Shown: one piece after another, positions 18,582 to 28,100 of the stretch
Layout: each line of letters opens with the position of its first letter
Position numbering within the stretch: the first letter of the stretch is position 1
NCBI GenBank assembly: GCA_039679945.1
Contig: JBDKTY010000050.1
Coordinates: 1 to 64,000 of the forward strand
From: SbD1 sp039679945
GTDB taxonomy: Bacteria; Desulfobacterota; Syntrophobacteria; Syntrophobacterales; Syntrophobacteraceae
DNA: 64,000 nucleotides
Direction of reading: 5' to 3'
Notes under the pieces: generated by a model
Told to the model about the DNA's origin: nothing
Database searches by the model: none
The model's input: the letters and a program-made list of their open reading frames with translations, nothing else
Translations under genes and position numbers: made by a program

Positions 18582-18887
18582 ATGAACCCGATGAGATCGA
18601 ATCCAATGAACCTGGATCGCATGATTTTCGAATTCAATGCAAGCGTGTATGCAACCTCTTTGTACATTCTCATCTGCTCCCACCTCGATGAAGGGGAACG
18701 GCCGACTCTGGAGCAGGCCCGCGGAGTATGGAATGGAACAGAGGAGAGTCTCGTCCAGGCGGCTCACGAACTCATCGATCTCGGCATCCTCCAGCCGATG
18801 AACATTCCATTTGACAACAACAGGCCACTGTATTTGAACCCGCGAGAACGGTGGGCCTGGTGTAAAAGGCCCGCACTCGTCTCCTAG
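18582..18887 (+). CDS. Small protein of the Hdr operon, winged-helix-like
   Basis: 101 residues, with no cysteine pair other than single Cys residues. The sequence (ASLYILICSHLDEGERPTL-type helix, then ESLVQAAHELIDLGILQPMN) looks like a small helical or winged-helix fold. I do not know a named family. AAGGAGA sits six bases before ATG 18582, which is why the shorter reading is chosen over the frame running from 18120. It is last in the plus-strand Hdr operon, 269 bases after hdrA, and ends before a strong terminator. The gap of 269 bases holds no other gene. Confidence 0.65.
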   Translation: MNPMRSNPMNLDRMIFEFNASVYATSLYILICSHLDEGERPTLEQARGVWNGTEESLVQAAHELIDLGILQPMNIPFDNNRPLYLNPRERWAWCKRPALVS

Positions 18888-18966
18888 AAGCTTTCCTCGC
18901 TCAACCTCCGTTTATGCTCGGATGCCCCGGCACGAACAGAGCAGCGCCGCATTTCCGGTCAGAAAA

Positions 18967-19008
18967 GAAGCGGGGGCCGTGACTGATGATAGTCACGGCC
19001 CCCGCTTC
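18967..19008. terminator. Bidirectional terminator between the two Hdr operons
   Basis: A perfect 18-bp stem (GAAGCGGGGGCCGTGACT and its complement) closes a 6-base loop, GATGAT. The minus side continues into a T-rich run (TTCTTTTCT), the plus side into CTTCTTG. It lies between convergent operons and fits termination in both directions. Confidence 0.85.
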
Positions 19009-19041
19009 CTTCTTGATACAACCTTAACAACCGTGTCAGTC

Positions 19042-19434
19042 TCAGTCCAAAAGGTCCCGAACGGCTTTCAGCAATTCATCGGCCTCCGGAGGCTTTTCGA
19101 TGTAGGCGGCAGGCTCCGGTACCATTGTTCCCTCATATTCGTCCATGACTTTTTGTGAATGAAAAAATGTCTTCTTCGAGAGCGCGGAAACCATGATCAC
19201 CGGAACATCTTTCAACTCAGGATCCTTCCGCACTTCACGATACATGAAAATACCGCTCTCCTTTGGCATCATGATGTCCATGATGATCAGCGAAGGCTTC
19301 TGATCTCTGGCCATCGCCAGTCCCTCCTGGCCATCTTTGGCGGCGATGGGTTTGAAACCGCTGGTTTCGAGAAGCGTGGTCATAAACACGCGTATATCCT
19401 GTTCATCATCTACTACCAGAATTTTTTTTGACAT
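19042..19434 (-). CDS. Stand-alone receiver (CheY-like) protein
   Basis: 130 residues, a single receiver domain: acidic pair VVDDEQD, phospho-acceptor Asp in IIMDIMMP, Thr/Ser position VSAL and Lys in YIEKPPE. There is no output domain. The family has an insertion before the lysine (FFHSQKVMDEYEGTMVPEPA) seen in receiver proteins of sulfate reducers near redox complexes. It is the last gene of the long Hdr operon. It may shuttle phosphate between the operon's kinases and the receiver domain in HdrA, but that is speculation. Confidence 0.88.
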   Translation of the reverse strand: MSKKILVVDDEQDIRVFMTTLLETSGFKPIAAKDGQEGLAMARDQKPSLIIMDIMMPKESGIFMYREVRKDPELKDVPVIMVSALSKKTFFHSQKVMDEYEGTMVPEPAAYIEKPPEADELLKAVRDLLD

Positions 19435-19519
19435 GGCGGGAATCCTTTAGAAAGGCAATTGCACTGCATCGAACAAAAATCATGTGTATCATCAACGCAA
19501 TCGATTCCGGATCGGTGAA

Positions 19520-20011
19520 TTATCCCTTGATGGGCAAGGTAAATTGTCTCAGGGGATTTCTTATAGCCATCACGTGACAATGAGCGTATTTGGAAACGCT
19601 TGCCAATGTCCCGCCCTGCTTGTCGTGTTCGGCTTTCCCGAGGGCGCCCATGATAATGAGATCGATATCGTTTTTTTTGGCATAACGAATGATCTCCACG
19701 TCCGGCGCCCCGCAAGCCACGACGAACTGATAATCCTCGAACCCCGCCATGCGGGCCTGGTATTCATTCCTGAGTTTTGCTGCCGCTTCGTCGGCAACAC
19801 CCTCATCGAAAAATGCCTGGCCATCGGTGGACTTTCCCTCGGGGATATCCTCATCCACGACATTTTTCGAATACAGGAAAGGGGAATGGGGTACATGGAG
19901 TATGTGGAGTTTGGCTCCATGTTTTTTGGCCATATTAAGTGCGTGAAGGAACGCGATGTTGGCATCCTCTGAAAAGTCCGTGCAAAACAGAATGTTCTTA
20001 TAATCCAGCAT
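19520..20011 (-). CDS. Universal stress protein (UspA family)
   Basis: 163 residues with the Usp fold: NILFCTDFSEDANIAF at the N-terminus and the nucleotide-binding GALGKAEHDKQGGT near the C-terminus (G-x2-G-x8/9-G-T), so ATP binding is likely. AGGAGA five bases before ATG 20011 decides the start; the frame continues upstream to 20029. It sits between the receiver protein and the kinase hybrid in the operon, 43 bases after the hybrid gene. It is probably a cytosolic energy-state responder. Confidence 0.9.
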   Translation of the reverse strand: MLDYKNILFCTDFSEDANIAFLHALNMAKKHGAKLHILHVPHSPFLYSKNVVDEDIPEGKSTDGQAFFDEGVADEAAAKLRNEYQARMAGFEDYQFVVACGAPDVEIIRYAKKNDIDLIIMGALGKAEHDKQGGTLASVSKYAHCHVMAIRNPLRQFTLPIKG

Positions 20012-20054
20012 AGCTTTCTCCTTCTTCATCGGAGTGAATTGGGTATCATGTTCT

Positions 20055-21236
20055 TCAGGGCAGAGAAGCTATTTGCCCGGTGATCTTTCTGGGTCGCGCC
20101 GCTTGCCTGACCGGCAGTCTGATTGTGAATTTAGAGCCCTTGCCCCTTTCCGACTCCACCGATATTTCCCCTCCGTGCTCACGGACTACTTTCTGTGTGA
20201 TCATGAGTCCCAGTCCGGTTCCCCGAGTTCCCTTCGTGCTGAAGAAGGAGCGGAATATCTTTTCTCGTATCTCCTCATCCAAACCTATTCCGGAATCGAC
20301 GACCTGATATTCGATCCTCCCATGGTCGGCAATGGCTGTACGGATTACCACCTCTTTTTTGTTTCCCGTATGCTCCACGTCAGTGCAGGCGTCGAAGGCG
20401 TTGCTTACGAGGTTTAGCAGGCAGCAGTGGATAGCTTCGGGATCAAGGAGTGCTTCAGGCATCCTCTCTTCGAGGTCCAGCACCAAGTTAATCCTGCATT
20501 CACGGGAGCGCTGCACCATCAGTCCATAAAGGTCGCGTGCGGGCTTATTCGGGTTGATCGACTGGAATTCAGGTTCTCTCTCCTTTGAGTAATTGAGAAG
20601 ATCGAGGGCCAGATTTTTGATTTTTTCCACGTTGCCCTTGATCATTCCCCAACCACTGGAGAGGTATTCCTCTTTCCCGAGTTCCATTCCCTTCTCCACG
20701 ACGAAGATGCCCCCGGTAAGACCTCCGATGATGTTTTTGATTGCGTGGGCCAGGGTTGCAACCGTCTGACCGATCGCGGCAAGCCGTTCCGCTTCCAACA
20801 GTTTCTTCGTTTTTTCCAGAACGAGGTGCTCCAGGCCTTCCGTGTACTCACGGAGTTTTTCCTTCATCCAGATTCTTTCCCTCGCCCGTTTGAGGGCAAC
20901 GTACAGGGCATCCTCGTTGATAGGTTTCGTAATGAAATCCGCCGCATCATACTGAAGGCTCCTGATCGCCAGATCCAGATCGCCATGTCCGGTTATCATG
21001 ATGACTTCCGAATCGGGTTTTTCCTCCTTGATCCGCCGCAGGAGTTCGACACCATCCATTCCGGGCATTTTGATATCGGTAAGTATGATCTGAGGGCCCG
21101 CCCGACGGATGATGCTCAAGGCTTCCTCTCCCGAACAGGCCGACATTACGTTATAGCCGCTGTCCGAAAGCGCAATGCCCAGGACCTTGCGGATCCCTTC
21201 CTCATCGTCAACAAGCAGGATTGAGTTATCCATCAT
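20055..21236 (-). CDS. Receiver-histidine kinase hybrid
   Basis: 393 residues: receiver domain (1-120; ILLVDDEEG, Asp in ILTDIKMPG, Lys in FITKPI), a coiled coil (about 120-150), HisKA with the H-box AIGQTVATLAHAIKNI and a HATPase domain (N-box LLNLVSNAFDA, G1 VVDSGIGL, G2 GTGLGLMI). It is cytosolic, with no membrane segment. The receiver comes first, so it probably relays input from another kinase. Its ATG overlaps the stop of the haem-motif kinase gene (ATGA), so the two are translationally coupled and probably act together. Confidence 0.9.
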   Translation of the reverse strand: MMDNSILLVDDEEGIRKVLGIALSDSGYNVMSACSGEEALSIIRRAGPQIILTDIKMPGMDGVELLRRIKEEKPDSEVIMITGHGDLDLAIRSLQYDAADFITKPINEDALYVALKRARERIWMKEKLREYTEGLEHLVLEKTKKLLEAERLAAIGQTVATLAHAIKNIIGGLTGGIFVVEKGMELGKEEYLSSGWGMIKGNVEKIKNLALDLLNYSKEREPEFQSINPNKPARDLYGLMVQRSRECRINLVLDLEERMPEALLDPEAIHCCLLNLVSNAFDACTDVEHTGNKKEVVIRTAIADHGRIEYQVVDSGIGLDEEIREKIFRSFFSTKGTRGTGLGLMITQKVVREHGGEISVESERGKGSKFTIRLPVRQAARPRKITGQIASLP

Positions 21237-23503
21237 GCCTCACTTGCCGTGGGAAACCGCAGAATGAAGTTGGCCCCCTCGTTCTCATGGGTCTCTACCC
21301 GTATTGTTGCATCGTAGTCCTGCAGGATGCCGTAGCTTATCGAGAGACCCAGCCCCGTGCCCCTGCCGACCCGCTTGGTAGTGAAAAACGGTTCGAAAAT
21401 CTTATCCAGCAGGGAAGCCGGTATCCCGATCCCGGAATCCGCCACCTCGACCTGAACTTTCCCCGAGGCCAAACAGGTTTTGAGGCAGATCTTCTTCTCG
21501 ATATCATCACAGTGTAATTTCTCGCATTTATCCTCTATTGCATCCCGAGCGTTTATGAGCAGATTGATAAAGACCTGTTCGAGCCTGTTGCTGTTGGCGA
21601 GAACAGGCGGCAGGTCTTCCTGAAGGTCTTTTTCCACGCTTATCGCTCTTAGCTTCAACTGTTGGAGAAACATGGCCAATGCCTTCTCCAAGGCTTCATT
21701 GAGGTCCACATTCTCTTTCTGGACTTCGGATTTGCGGCCGAACTCCCGCAGATGATTTATTATCCCGGACGCCCTGTCCACATGGCTGTCGATCTCTTCC
21801 GCCATGGTTCTGAGGATCTGCTCGTCCAGTGGTTCGCTTCTCCGTATCTTCTTGATAATGAAGCTGCTCGCCGTTTTCATAACGGAAAGCGGTTGATTCA
21901 ATTCATGAGCGATACCCGTCGCCATCTCTCCCAGAGTGGCCATCTTGCTTGTCTGGATGAGGTGCTGTTCAGCCATGAGTCTCTGAGTAATATCGCTCGT
22001 AGTCACCAGGAACGCATCGCCGCCAAGGTACTCGGAGGGAGAAATACGAATATTGACATAGATAGTCCTTCCGTCCTTGGTCACATGCCGCACATGGTTT
22101 AGAGTCTCCGAGCGTTTTATATCCTGTGAATCACCGCTTCCCTCCGGCTCGAACAGATCTCTGAAGTATTCATGAAGTATTTCTTTCTTTTCATATCCAT
22201 AGATGCTGGTGACCATATCGTTGCAGTCAATGATCCTGAGTTCCCTATCCAGAACGAATATGGGATTTGGGATATTGTTGAATATTTCCCGATATTTCTT
22301 CTCCGACCGCCTGATCCCTTCCTCGAGTGCCTTGAGTTCGGTTATGTCGATACTCATTTCCATGACAGCCGTAATGTTCCCCCGGGAGTCTCTCAGCGGC
22401 GACGTGCGACAAATCCAATGCGAGACATTTCCATTCTTGGTGACTCCCATTTCCTCGCTGAGATGGGAGACTCCGTCCCGGAACGTCATGAGGACGGGAC
22501 ACTGCGCGCATGCTTCCGTCTTGCCCTTGTATATCTCGTAGCAGTAATCACCGGGGCCTGGATCGAAAGTATCCACAAATTCACGGTTATATCGGAGAAG
22601 CCTCAGGTTCTCGTCCTGGACGGTAATATAGCAGGGCACCTGCTCGAACAATTCCTGGTACTCGTGCCTCTGCCGGTTCAGCTCTTCCTGTTTTTCAGCG
22701 ATCCGCCGGGACATGGTATCTATGGCCTGGGCCATCTGCCCTATCTCATCGTCCCAATTGTCCCCGGCGGGATGATCGTACTCACCCCGGGCGATGTGGC
22801 GCGTCCAGGTAATGAGTTTCTTGATCGGACGATTCACGAAAAGGAGAAGGAACCCGACGATTATCGCGGAAGTCGCGAGAAAACTGATAACGGCAAGGAT
22901 GATGATCCTGCTCTCGTAGGCCTTGATTCCACGGTCGGTTTCCTTCAGCGACACAACTACATCGAGAGCGCCCAGCACTTTCTTGTTCTGGGGATGGACA
23001 TGACAGGCTTCCGAGGCACAGCTCGGCTCATTGTAGATGGGACTGATAATTCCCAGGAGCCTGTATCCGGCGGGTGAATTGAATATGCGGGTTCTGGCCG
23101 GAAGATCCAGCGCCGCCAGGGGAGGGTCAGTTCGGTGGCAGATATCACAGGCTTCGGCTTTTATGCTGGTCGTCTTGTCTATTTCAGTTGGAATGCTCGA
23201 GAATTTGATCTGGCCTTCTTTGTTGTAAATACGGATATTCTCGATTCCTTCCTGCCTGCCGATGTTTTTTGTTATCTCATTGAGGTCTTCCCGTGAATTC
23301 AGCATCATCGCATAGTGGGTACCGAGCCTGATGGTATTTCCGAGTCGATCGGACGATTCGATAATGCTTTCGAGCGTGTTCTTCTTCTGATACTCGATGT
23401 TGAAATAAGCCCAGGTGAAGATACTGACAAAGAGGACCAGCCCGACCAGGACTATGAGCCGAGAGATAAGACTCCTGTAGATTCTGACTCCTCCCCTGAA
23501 CAT
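21233..23503 (-). CDS. Membrane sensor histidine kinase with periplasmic haem-binding motifs
   Basis: 756 residues. Transmembrane segments at about 14-34 and 200-223 flank a periplasmic domain with CDICH (119-123), a c-type haem motif, and CASEACH (162-168), a CX4CH variant. HAMP follows (about 224-275), then two PAS domains (about 280-400, with CYEIYKGKTEACAQCP; and about 405-530), HisKA (GEMATGIAHELNQPL) and HATPase (LLINARDAIED, GRGTGLGLS). The probable role is sensing of redox state or a small molecule at bound haem, with phosphotransfer to the downstream receivers. It starts 148 bases after hdrB in the same operon. Haem attachment is inferred from the motifs alone. Confidence 0.9.
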   Translation of the reverse strand: MFRGGVRIYRSLISRLIVLVGLVLFVSIFTWAYFNIEYQKKNTLESIIESSDRLGNTIRLGTHYAMMLNSREDLNEITKNIGRQEGIENIRIYNKEGQIKFSSIPTEIDKTTSIKAEACDICHRTDPPLAALDLPARTRIFNSPAGYRLLGIISPIYNEPSCASEACHVHPQNKKVLGALDVVVSLKETDRGIKAYESRIIILAVISFLATSAIIVGFLLLFVNRPIKKLITWTRHIARGEYDHPAGDNWDDEIGQMAQAIDTMSRRIAEKQEELNRQRHEYQELFEQVPCYITVQDENLRLLRYNREFVDTFDPGPGDYCYEIYKGKTEACAQCPVLMTFRDGVSHLSEEMGVTKNGNVSHWICRTSPLRDSRGNITAVMEMSIDITELKALEEGIRRSEKKYREIFNNIPNPIFVLDRELRIIDCNDMVTSIYGYEKKEILHEYFRDLFEPEGSGDSQDIKRSETLNHVRHVTKDGRTIYVNIRISPSEYLGGDAFLVTTSDITQRLMAEQHLIQTSKMATLGEMATGIAHELNQPLSVMKTASSFIIKKIRRSEPLDEQILRTMAEEIDSHVDRASGIINHLREFGRKSEVQKENVDLNEALEKALAMFLQQLKLRAISVEKDLQEDLPPVLANSNRLEQVFINLLINARDAIEDKCEKLHCDDIEKKICLKTCLASGKVQVEVADSGIGIPASLLDKIFEPFFTTKRVGRGTGLGLSISYGILQDYDATIRVETHENEGANFILRFPTASEA

Positions 23504-23651
23504 GGCTGGTCCTGTTTTCCGTCAAGTGTTTTCATCACGTATGGACGGCGCCGCGGAATGCCTGGAAGCAGGATGGTTGTGGAGATGGACGTCTTTCCAA
23601 TCACCGGATCGGACTCATTAAAACAGAATGCTTCCCGCGAATGCGCCTCTG

Positions 23652-24533
23652 TCACCTTACGGCGCCCGCCGCGAGCAGTCTCTGAAATGACTCCGTCAAA
23701 GCCAGGTTGAGATCGAGCCGCAGCCCGTCCGCCGGCAGCTCCATTCCCAAGCCGATCAACTGTGGCAGGTAAAGCACCGAGATACCCAAATCCTTGCCAC
23801 GCATTTTCGAGACCTTCTTCTGGCTGATCTCCAGATTCATCTGGCACATCGGGCACACCGTGGCGATGCAATCGGCGCCTTGCGCGGCATCAAGTATATC
23901 GGCCACCAGATTGAGGGCCACTTCCTCCTTGGTTGTCATCAGCCCCGCGCCGCAGCACTTCGCCCCCATGGACCAATCATGCACATCGGCCCCCAGCGCC
24001 CTGATGAGGGCATCCATGGATGTCGGTTGTTCAGGATTGTCAAAGACCGAATAGGGTCGAAGCGCCTGACATCCATAATACGGCGCCACGCTCAGGCCCG
24101 TCAGGCTCTTCTTCGTGGCCGCCGCGATTTTCTCCGGCCCGACATCACGGGCCAGCACATCCAACAAATGCCTGACACGCAAGCCTCCCTTGTAGGAAAG
24201 CTCCTCTTCTTTCAGCACTTCATTCACCAAATCGGCCGTCCGGCTGTCATGGGACATGTGGTCGTCGGCCCTCATCAGGTTCAGGTAACACGCGCTGCAG
24301 GGGACAAGAAAATCGGCGTGCATACCCGTTTTTGCCGCCAGTGCCAGATTTCGCGCGGGCAGAGCCATGGAAAGAAGATAGCTGGAAGTATCCGCGGCGC
24401 TGGCCCCGCAGCAGGTCCAGTCATCCAGTTCCTCCAACTCGGCGCCCAGTGCTCCCATCAGCGCCCTGACCGAGATGTCGTATTCTTTTGCCGAGCCCTC
24501 AAGGGAACAGCCCGGGTAATAGAAATACTTCAT
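23652..24533 (-). CDS. hdrB: HdrB-like subunit with two CCG domains
   Basis: 293 residues with both cysteine-rich CCG motifs: TCCGAS...CSACY in the first half and KCCGAGL...CPMCQ in the second. In HdrB each set holds a non-cubane [4Fe-4S] cluster at the disulfide-reducing site. The length is typical. Start ATG 24533 overlaps the hdrC stop by four bases. Together with hdrC and the upstream HdrA this makes a complete HdrABC. The natural substrate in bacteria is unknown, and CoM-S-S-CoB is not expected here. Confidence 0.92.
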   Translation of the reverse strand: MKYFYYPGCSLEGSAKEYDISVRALMGALGAELEELDDWTCCGASAADTSSYLLSMALPARNLALAAKTGMHADFLVPCSACYLNLMRADDHMSHDSRTADLVNEVLKEEELSYKGGLRVRHLLDVLARDVGPEKIAAATKKSLTGLSVAPYYGCQALRPYSVFDNPEQPTSMDALIRALGADVHDWSMGAKCCGAGLMTTKEEVALNLVADILDAAQGADCIATVCPMCQMNLEISQKKVSKMRGKDLGISVLYLPQLIGLGMELPADGLRLDLNLALTESFQRLLAAGAVR

Positions 24534-25099
24534 TGCGCTGCCTCCAGTTCCATAACCTTCCTGTACAGATTGTCAAGTTTGCCCGGACCGCTGAAGCTCG
24601 GCATCTGGAGCGCTATTTTGCCCTTGACCATCAACTTTATTCCAAGGGGAGTAAAACTCAGTGCGACAGCGGGATTGGCAAGCGCCAGAAAGTATTTCCC
24701 CATCATTTCGGCCTCCCGCACACGTCCATATTTGCGGACAATATCGAGGAAAGCCCTGTAAAAGAAGGGACTCTTCCTGTCCTTGAACCATCCCTCGGCC
24801 GTCGCGATTCTTTTCAGAGCGGCCATGGTATCCGTGAGGGGCAGACCTCGCGGACATCGCAGCGTACAGAAATAGCAACTGGAGCAAAGCCAGAAAGTCC
24901 GGCTGTTGAAGACCTCCTCCCTGAAGCCTCCCTGCACCAGTTTCCAAAGCTGCCGCGGCGTGATGTCCATTTTATCCGCGCTACCGCAGGAACCTGTGCA
25001 CGTACCGCACTGCATGCAGGCCTGTACGTTTTTTCCGACTTCGATCAGTGCAACATCGGAAGCGGACATATGCATATCCCGGGCTTCACTGTGGACCAT
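24530..25099 (-). CDS. hdrC: HdrC-like iron-sulfur subunit
   Basis: 189 residues with two [4Fe-4S] ligand sets: CMQCGTCTGSCG (about 28-39) and CSSCYFCTLRCPRG (about 72-85). HdrC links HdrA to the HdrB active site. The C-terminal half is helical, without further cysteines. AAAGG lies eight bases before ATG 25099. It starts 15 bases after the HdrA-receiver gene and is coupled to hdrB. Confidence 0.92.
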   Translation of the reverse strand: MVHSEARDMHMSASDVALIEVGKNVQACMQCGTCTGSCGSADKMDITPRQLWKLVQGGFREEVFNSRTFWLCSSCYFCTLRCPRGLPLTDTMAALKRIATAEGWFKDRKSPFFYRAFLDIVRKYGRVREAEMMGKYFLALANPAVALSFTPLGIKLMVKGKIALQMPSFSGPGKLDNLYRKVMELEAAQ

Positions 25100-25114
25100 A
25101 TACTTTGCCTTTCA

Positions 25115-28100
25115 TCACAATTCCAGGGCAGCATCCAGCATGGCAAGGACCTGCCGGTCACTGTATCCGCGAAGAACCGAAGCGCTGTTCGGGCATACGG
25201 CGGCACAGGCCCCGCATCCCTGACATGCGAGTTCATCAACCTCGATCCTCTCTTCGTCCTCATTCTTTCGGCGCGCGTCATAGGGACAGGCCGAAATGCA
25301 CCTCTCACAAAGCGAGCACAGGGCGTGCCGCACCTCGGCAACCATGCTCCCGGCGGGGATCAGTCCCCTGTTAAGCATCGCCAGAGCGCGCTGAGCCGCG
25401 GCCTGCGCCATGGCAATGGACTCAGGCACCGAGCGTGGCGAGTGAGCGAGGCCACACAGGAATACGCCTCGTTTGCGGGAGTTTACAGGCTGCCATTTAT
25501 AGTCGGCTTCCACGAAAAAGCCGTCTTCGTTGACCTCAATTCCGAAGATCTCCGCAAGCGCCCTTTGGTCGCCCGGGACGATTCCGGTACTCAGTGCGAG
25601 GACGTCCGGATCCAACTGGATATCGCGGTCAAGAATCGGGTCAAATGCGGTGATCCGAATACCACCGTCCTCCTTCAACGCAACGTCGGGTTTCTTCTCC
25701 GGACTGTACTGGATGAACATGATCCCCTCGCGTCGCGCACGCGTGTAATAGGTTTCCAGGAAGCCATAAGCCATGATATCGCGGTAAAAGATGTAGATGG
25801 CCAGGTCCGGATTCTTTTCCTTAAGATAGAGCGCATTCTTCAGCGCCGAAGCACAGCAGATCCTGCTGCAGTAGTTTCTTCCCGGCTCACGTGACCCGAC
25901 ACATTGAATCATGGCAACTGACTGGAGTGAGGCGGGATCGAGTCCGCCGCTTCGGATGCGCTCCTCCAGTTCGTGCTGGGTCACGACTGAGTCACTCTTC
26001 CCATGGAGATAGGCCTGGGTAGCCGCTTCATTACCTCCGGTCGCAAGAATCACGGCTCCGTGATCAAAAATCTCGCTGGTTCCATCCTCCAACTCTATGG
26101 TGGTCAGGAAATTTCCTTCCTGCCCATGGGTATGGATCACCCCCGCGCCTTTATAAACCGAGATATTGGGATGATTCTCGACTCTGGCAACCGATTTCTC
26201 GATCAAATCGGGGATCGAGGTCCCATCCATGGCGCGGCTGATACGGCGTGCAATTCCACCGAGGGAGTCGGTTTTTTCCAAAAGAGCCACCTTGAAGCCA
26301 TGGTCGGCTATCGCCAACGCCGCCGTCATTCCCGCGATACCGCCGCCCACTACGAGCGCTTTTTGCACGACATGCCGCGCAGAGGTGCGAGCGGGATTCG
26401 CACCCCTCAGTTTTTCGATCGACATTTTCAGCCGGGAACTGATCTGCCCCGCCGCGCTGCTCGTTTCGGTCTCATCTCCGGGAAATAGAGGAGTCCGAAT
26501 ATCGACGATATCCATCAGTGATGGAGAAAGACCCGTTTCCTTCCCGAGTTCCGAGAGTCTTTTTCCGTAGAGGCAGGGCATGCAGGCGCCGACAACAATC
26601 CTGTTGGCTCCGCTCTCTTTCAGATTATCGACAAGCGTACTCCATCCATCCTGGGTGCAGACCCGCTCGACATCAAAGACGCGGCTCACGGAACCTCCGC
26701 GCGCCAGATCGGCTCGCAGCGCCTCCATGTCCAACGCCCTGGATAGAACACCTCCGCACGAGCACAGGGCAACCGCCGCCGCGGGCAATTCCCTTGAAAC
26801 GTCCCGAAAAATCCCCTCATTACGCTCGGAAACCCTCAGACCTCCACCCTTTGAATGGATCAGGCTCGATGCTTCCAGGGAGGCCGAGCCGGCTTGAATC
26901 ACGGAATCCGAGATATCTTTCAGACCCGAGAAGGATCCTCCGGCAAAAACACCTTCCCGGCTGGTTCTGCTCGAAAACATGCTCTCCGTTCGGCAAAACC
27001 CCCACTGATTGAGTTCGACTCCACTCAATTCAGCAAGAGCCTCGGAACCGGTCGGTGGTCTCTGCCCCGCTGCCAGAACCGCTATGTCGAAAACTTCATC
27101 CCCTTCGCGCCCGCCGGCATCCACATAGTGAAGGCGGACCGATCCGTCTCCCCCCGGTTCCACCGAGTGCACGCGGCTTCTTACAAAACGCACCCCGGAT
27201 TCTTTTTCGGCCGAATCACGGTAGGCCTGGTAGTCCTTCCCGAATGTACGCATATCCATGTAGAAAATGGCAGTGTCCACGGTCCCGTCTGTCTTCGACT
27301 TGGCAAGAAGGGCCTCTTTGATCGAAAACATACAGCAGACAGATGAACAGAAATCCGCATTCTCCCGCAGATTCCGGGAACCGACGCATTGAAGCCACGC
27401 AATCTTTCGCGCCGGTTTGCCGTCGCTGGGACGCAGCAGTTTCCCGGCGTTGGGTCCCGTGCCGCTGATCAGCCGTTCGAACTGAATACTGGTGATAATA
27501 TTGGGCAAAACCTTGTACTCATAAGTATTGATGCTCTGGCCCGGGTCGGAAAAACCCGCCCCTCCGGCCATAACGACTGCTCCGACTTCGATCTGGCGCT
27601 CGTTTGACTGGATTGTGCTTTCGTACTGCTGAACAACCTTCGAGACCAGCGCCTCGATGTCGAAGGGTTTGAGGAGATAATCTCGCGCTCCGAGTTTCAT
27701 TGCCTCAACCGCGGTCTCCACCGTCGCATAAGCGGTCATCATCAGGACCGGCAACTCCGGTCTCATCTCCTTGGCAATCTTGAGGACCTCTACCCCATCC
27801 ATTCCAGGCATTTTGATGTCGAGCAGCATCAATCCGTATTCGTTCGCCGAGAGGAGTTCGATCGCGCCCTTGCCGGATTCAGCCATATCGACGCTGAACC
27901 CCTCCATGCCCAGCCATTCCTTGAGTGAATCCCGGACCACCAGTTCATCGTCAACCACCAGGACACGGAACGTTCGCCGCGCGTGCAGCTTGAGATCGAT
28001 CGCACCCGTCGGGCATACCTTCTCGCACGCACCACACCGGGTGCACGCGGTGGAATCGATGGTGAAATGGTTGGGAACATTATGCGGGACAGGAAGATAG

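Noticed and set aside
24488..25894. 468-residue antisense frame across hdrC and HdrA-receiver
   Set aside because: High-GC shadow of the true minus-strand genes; no family resemblance, no ribosome site.
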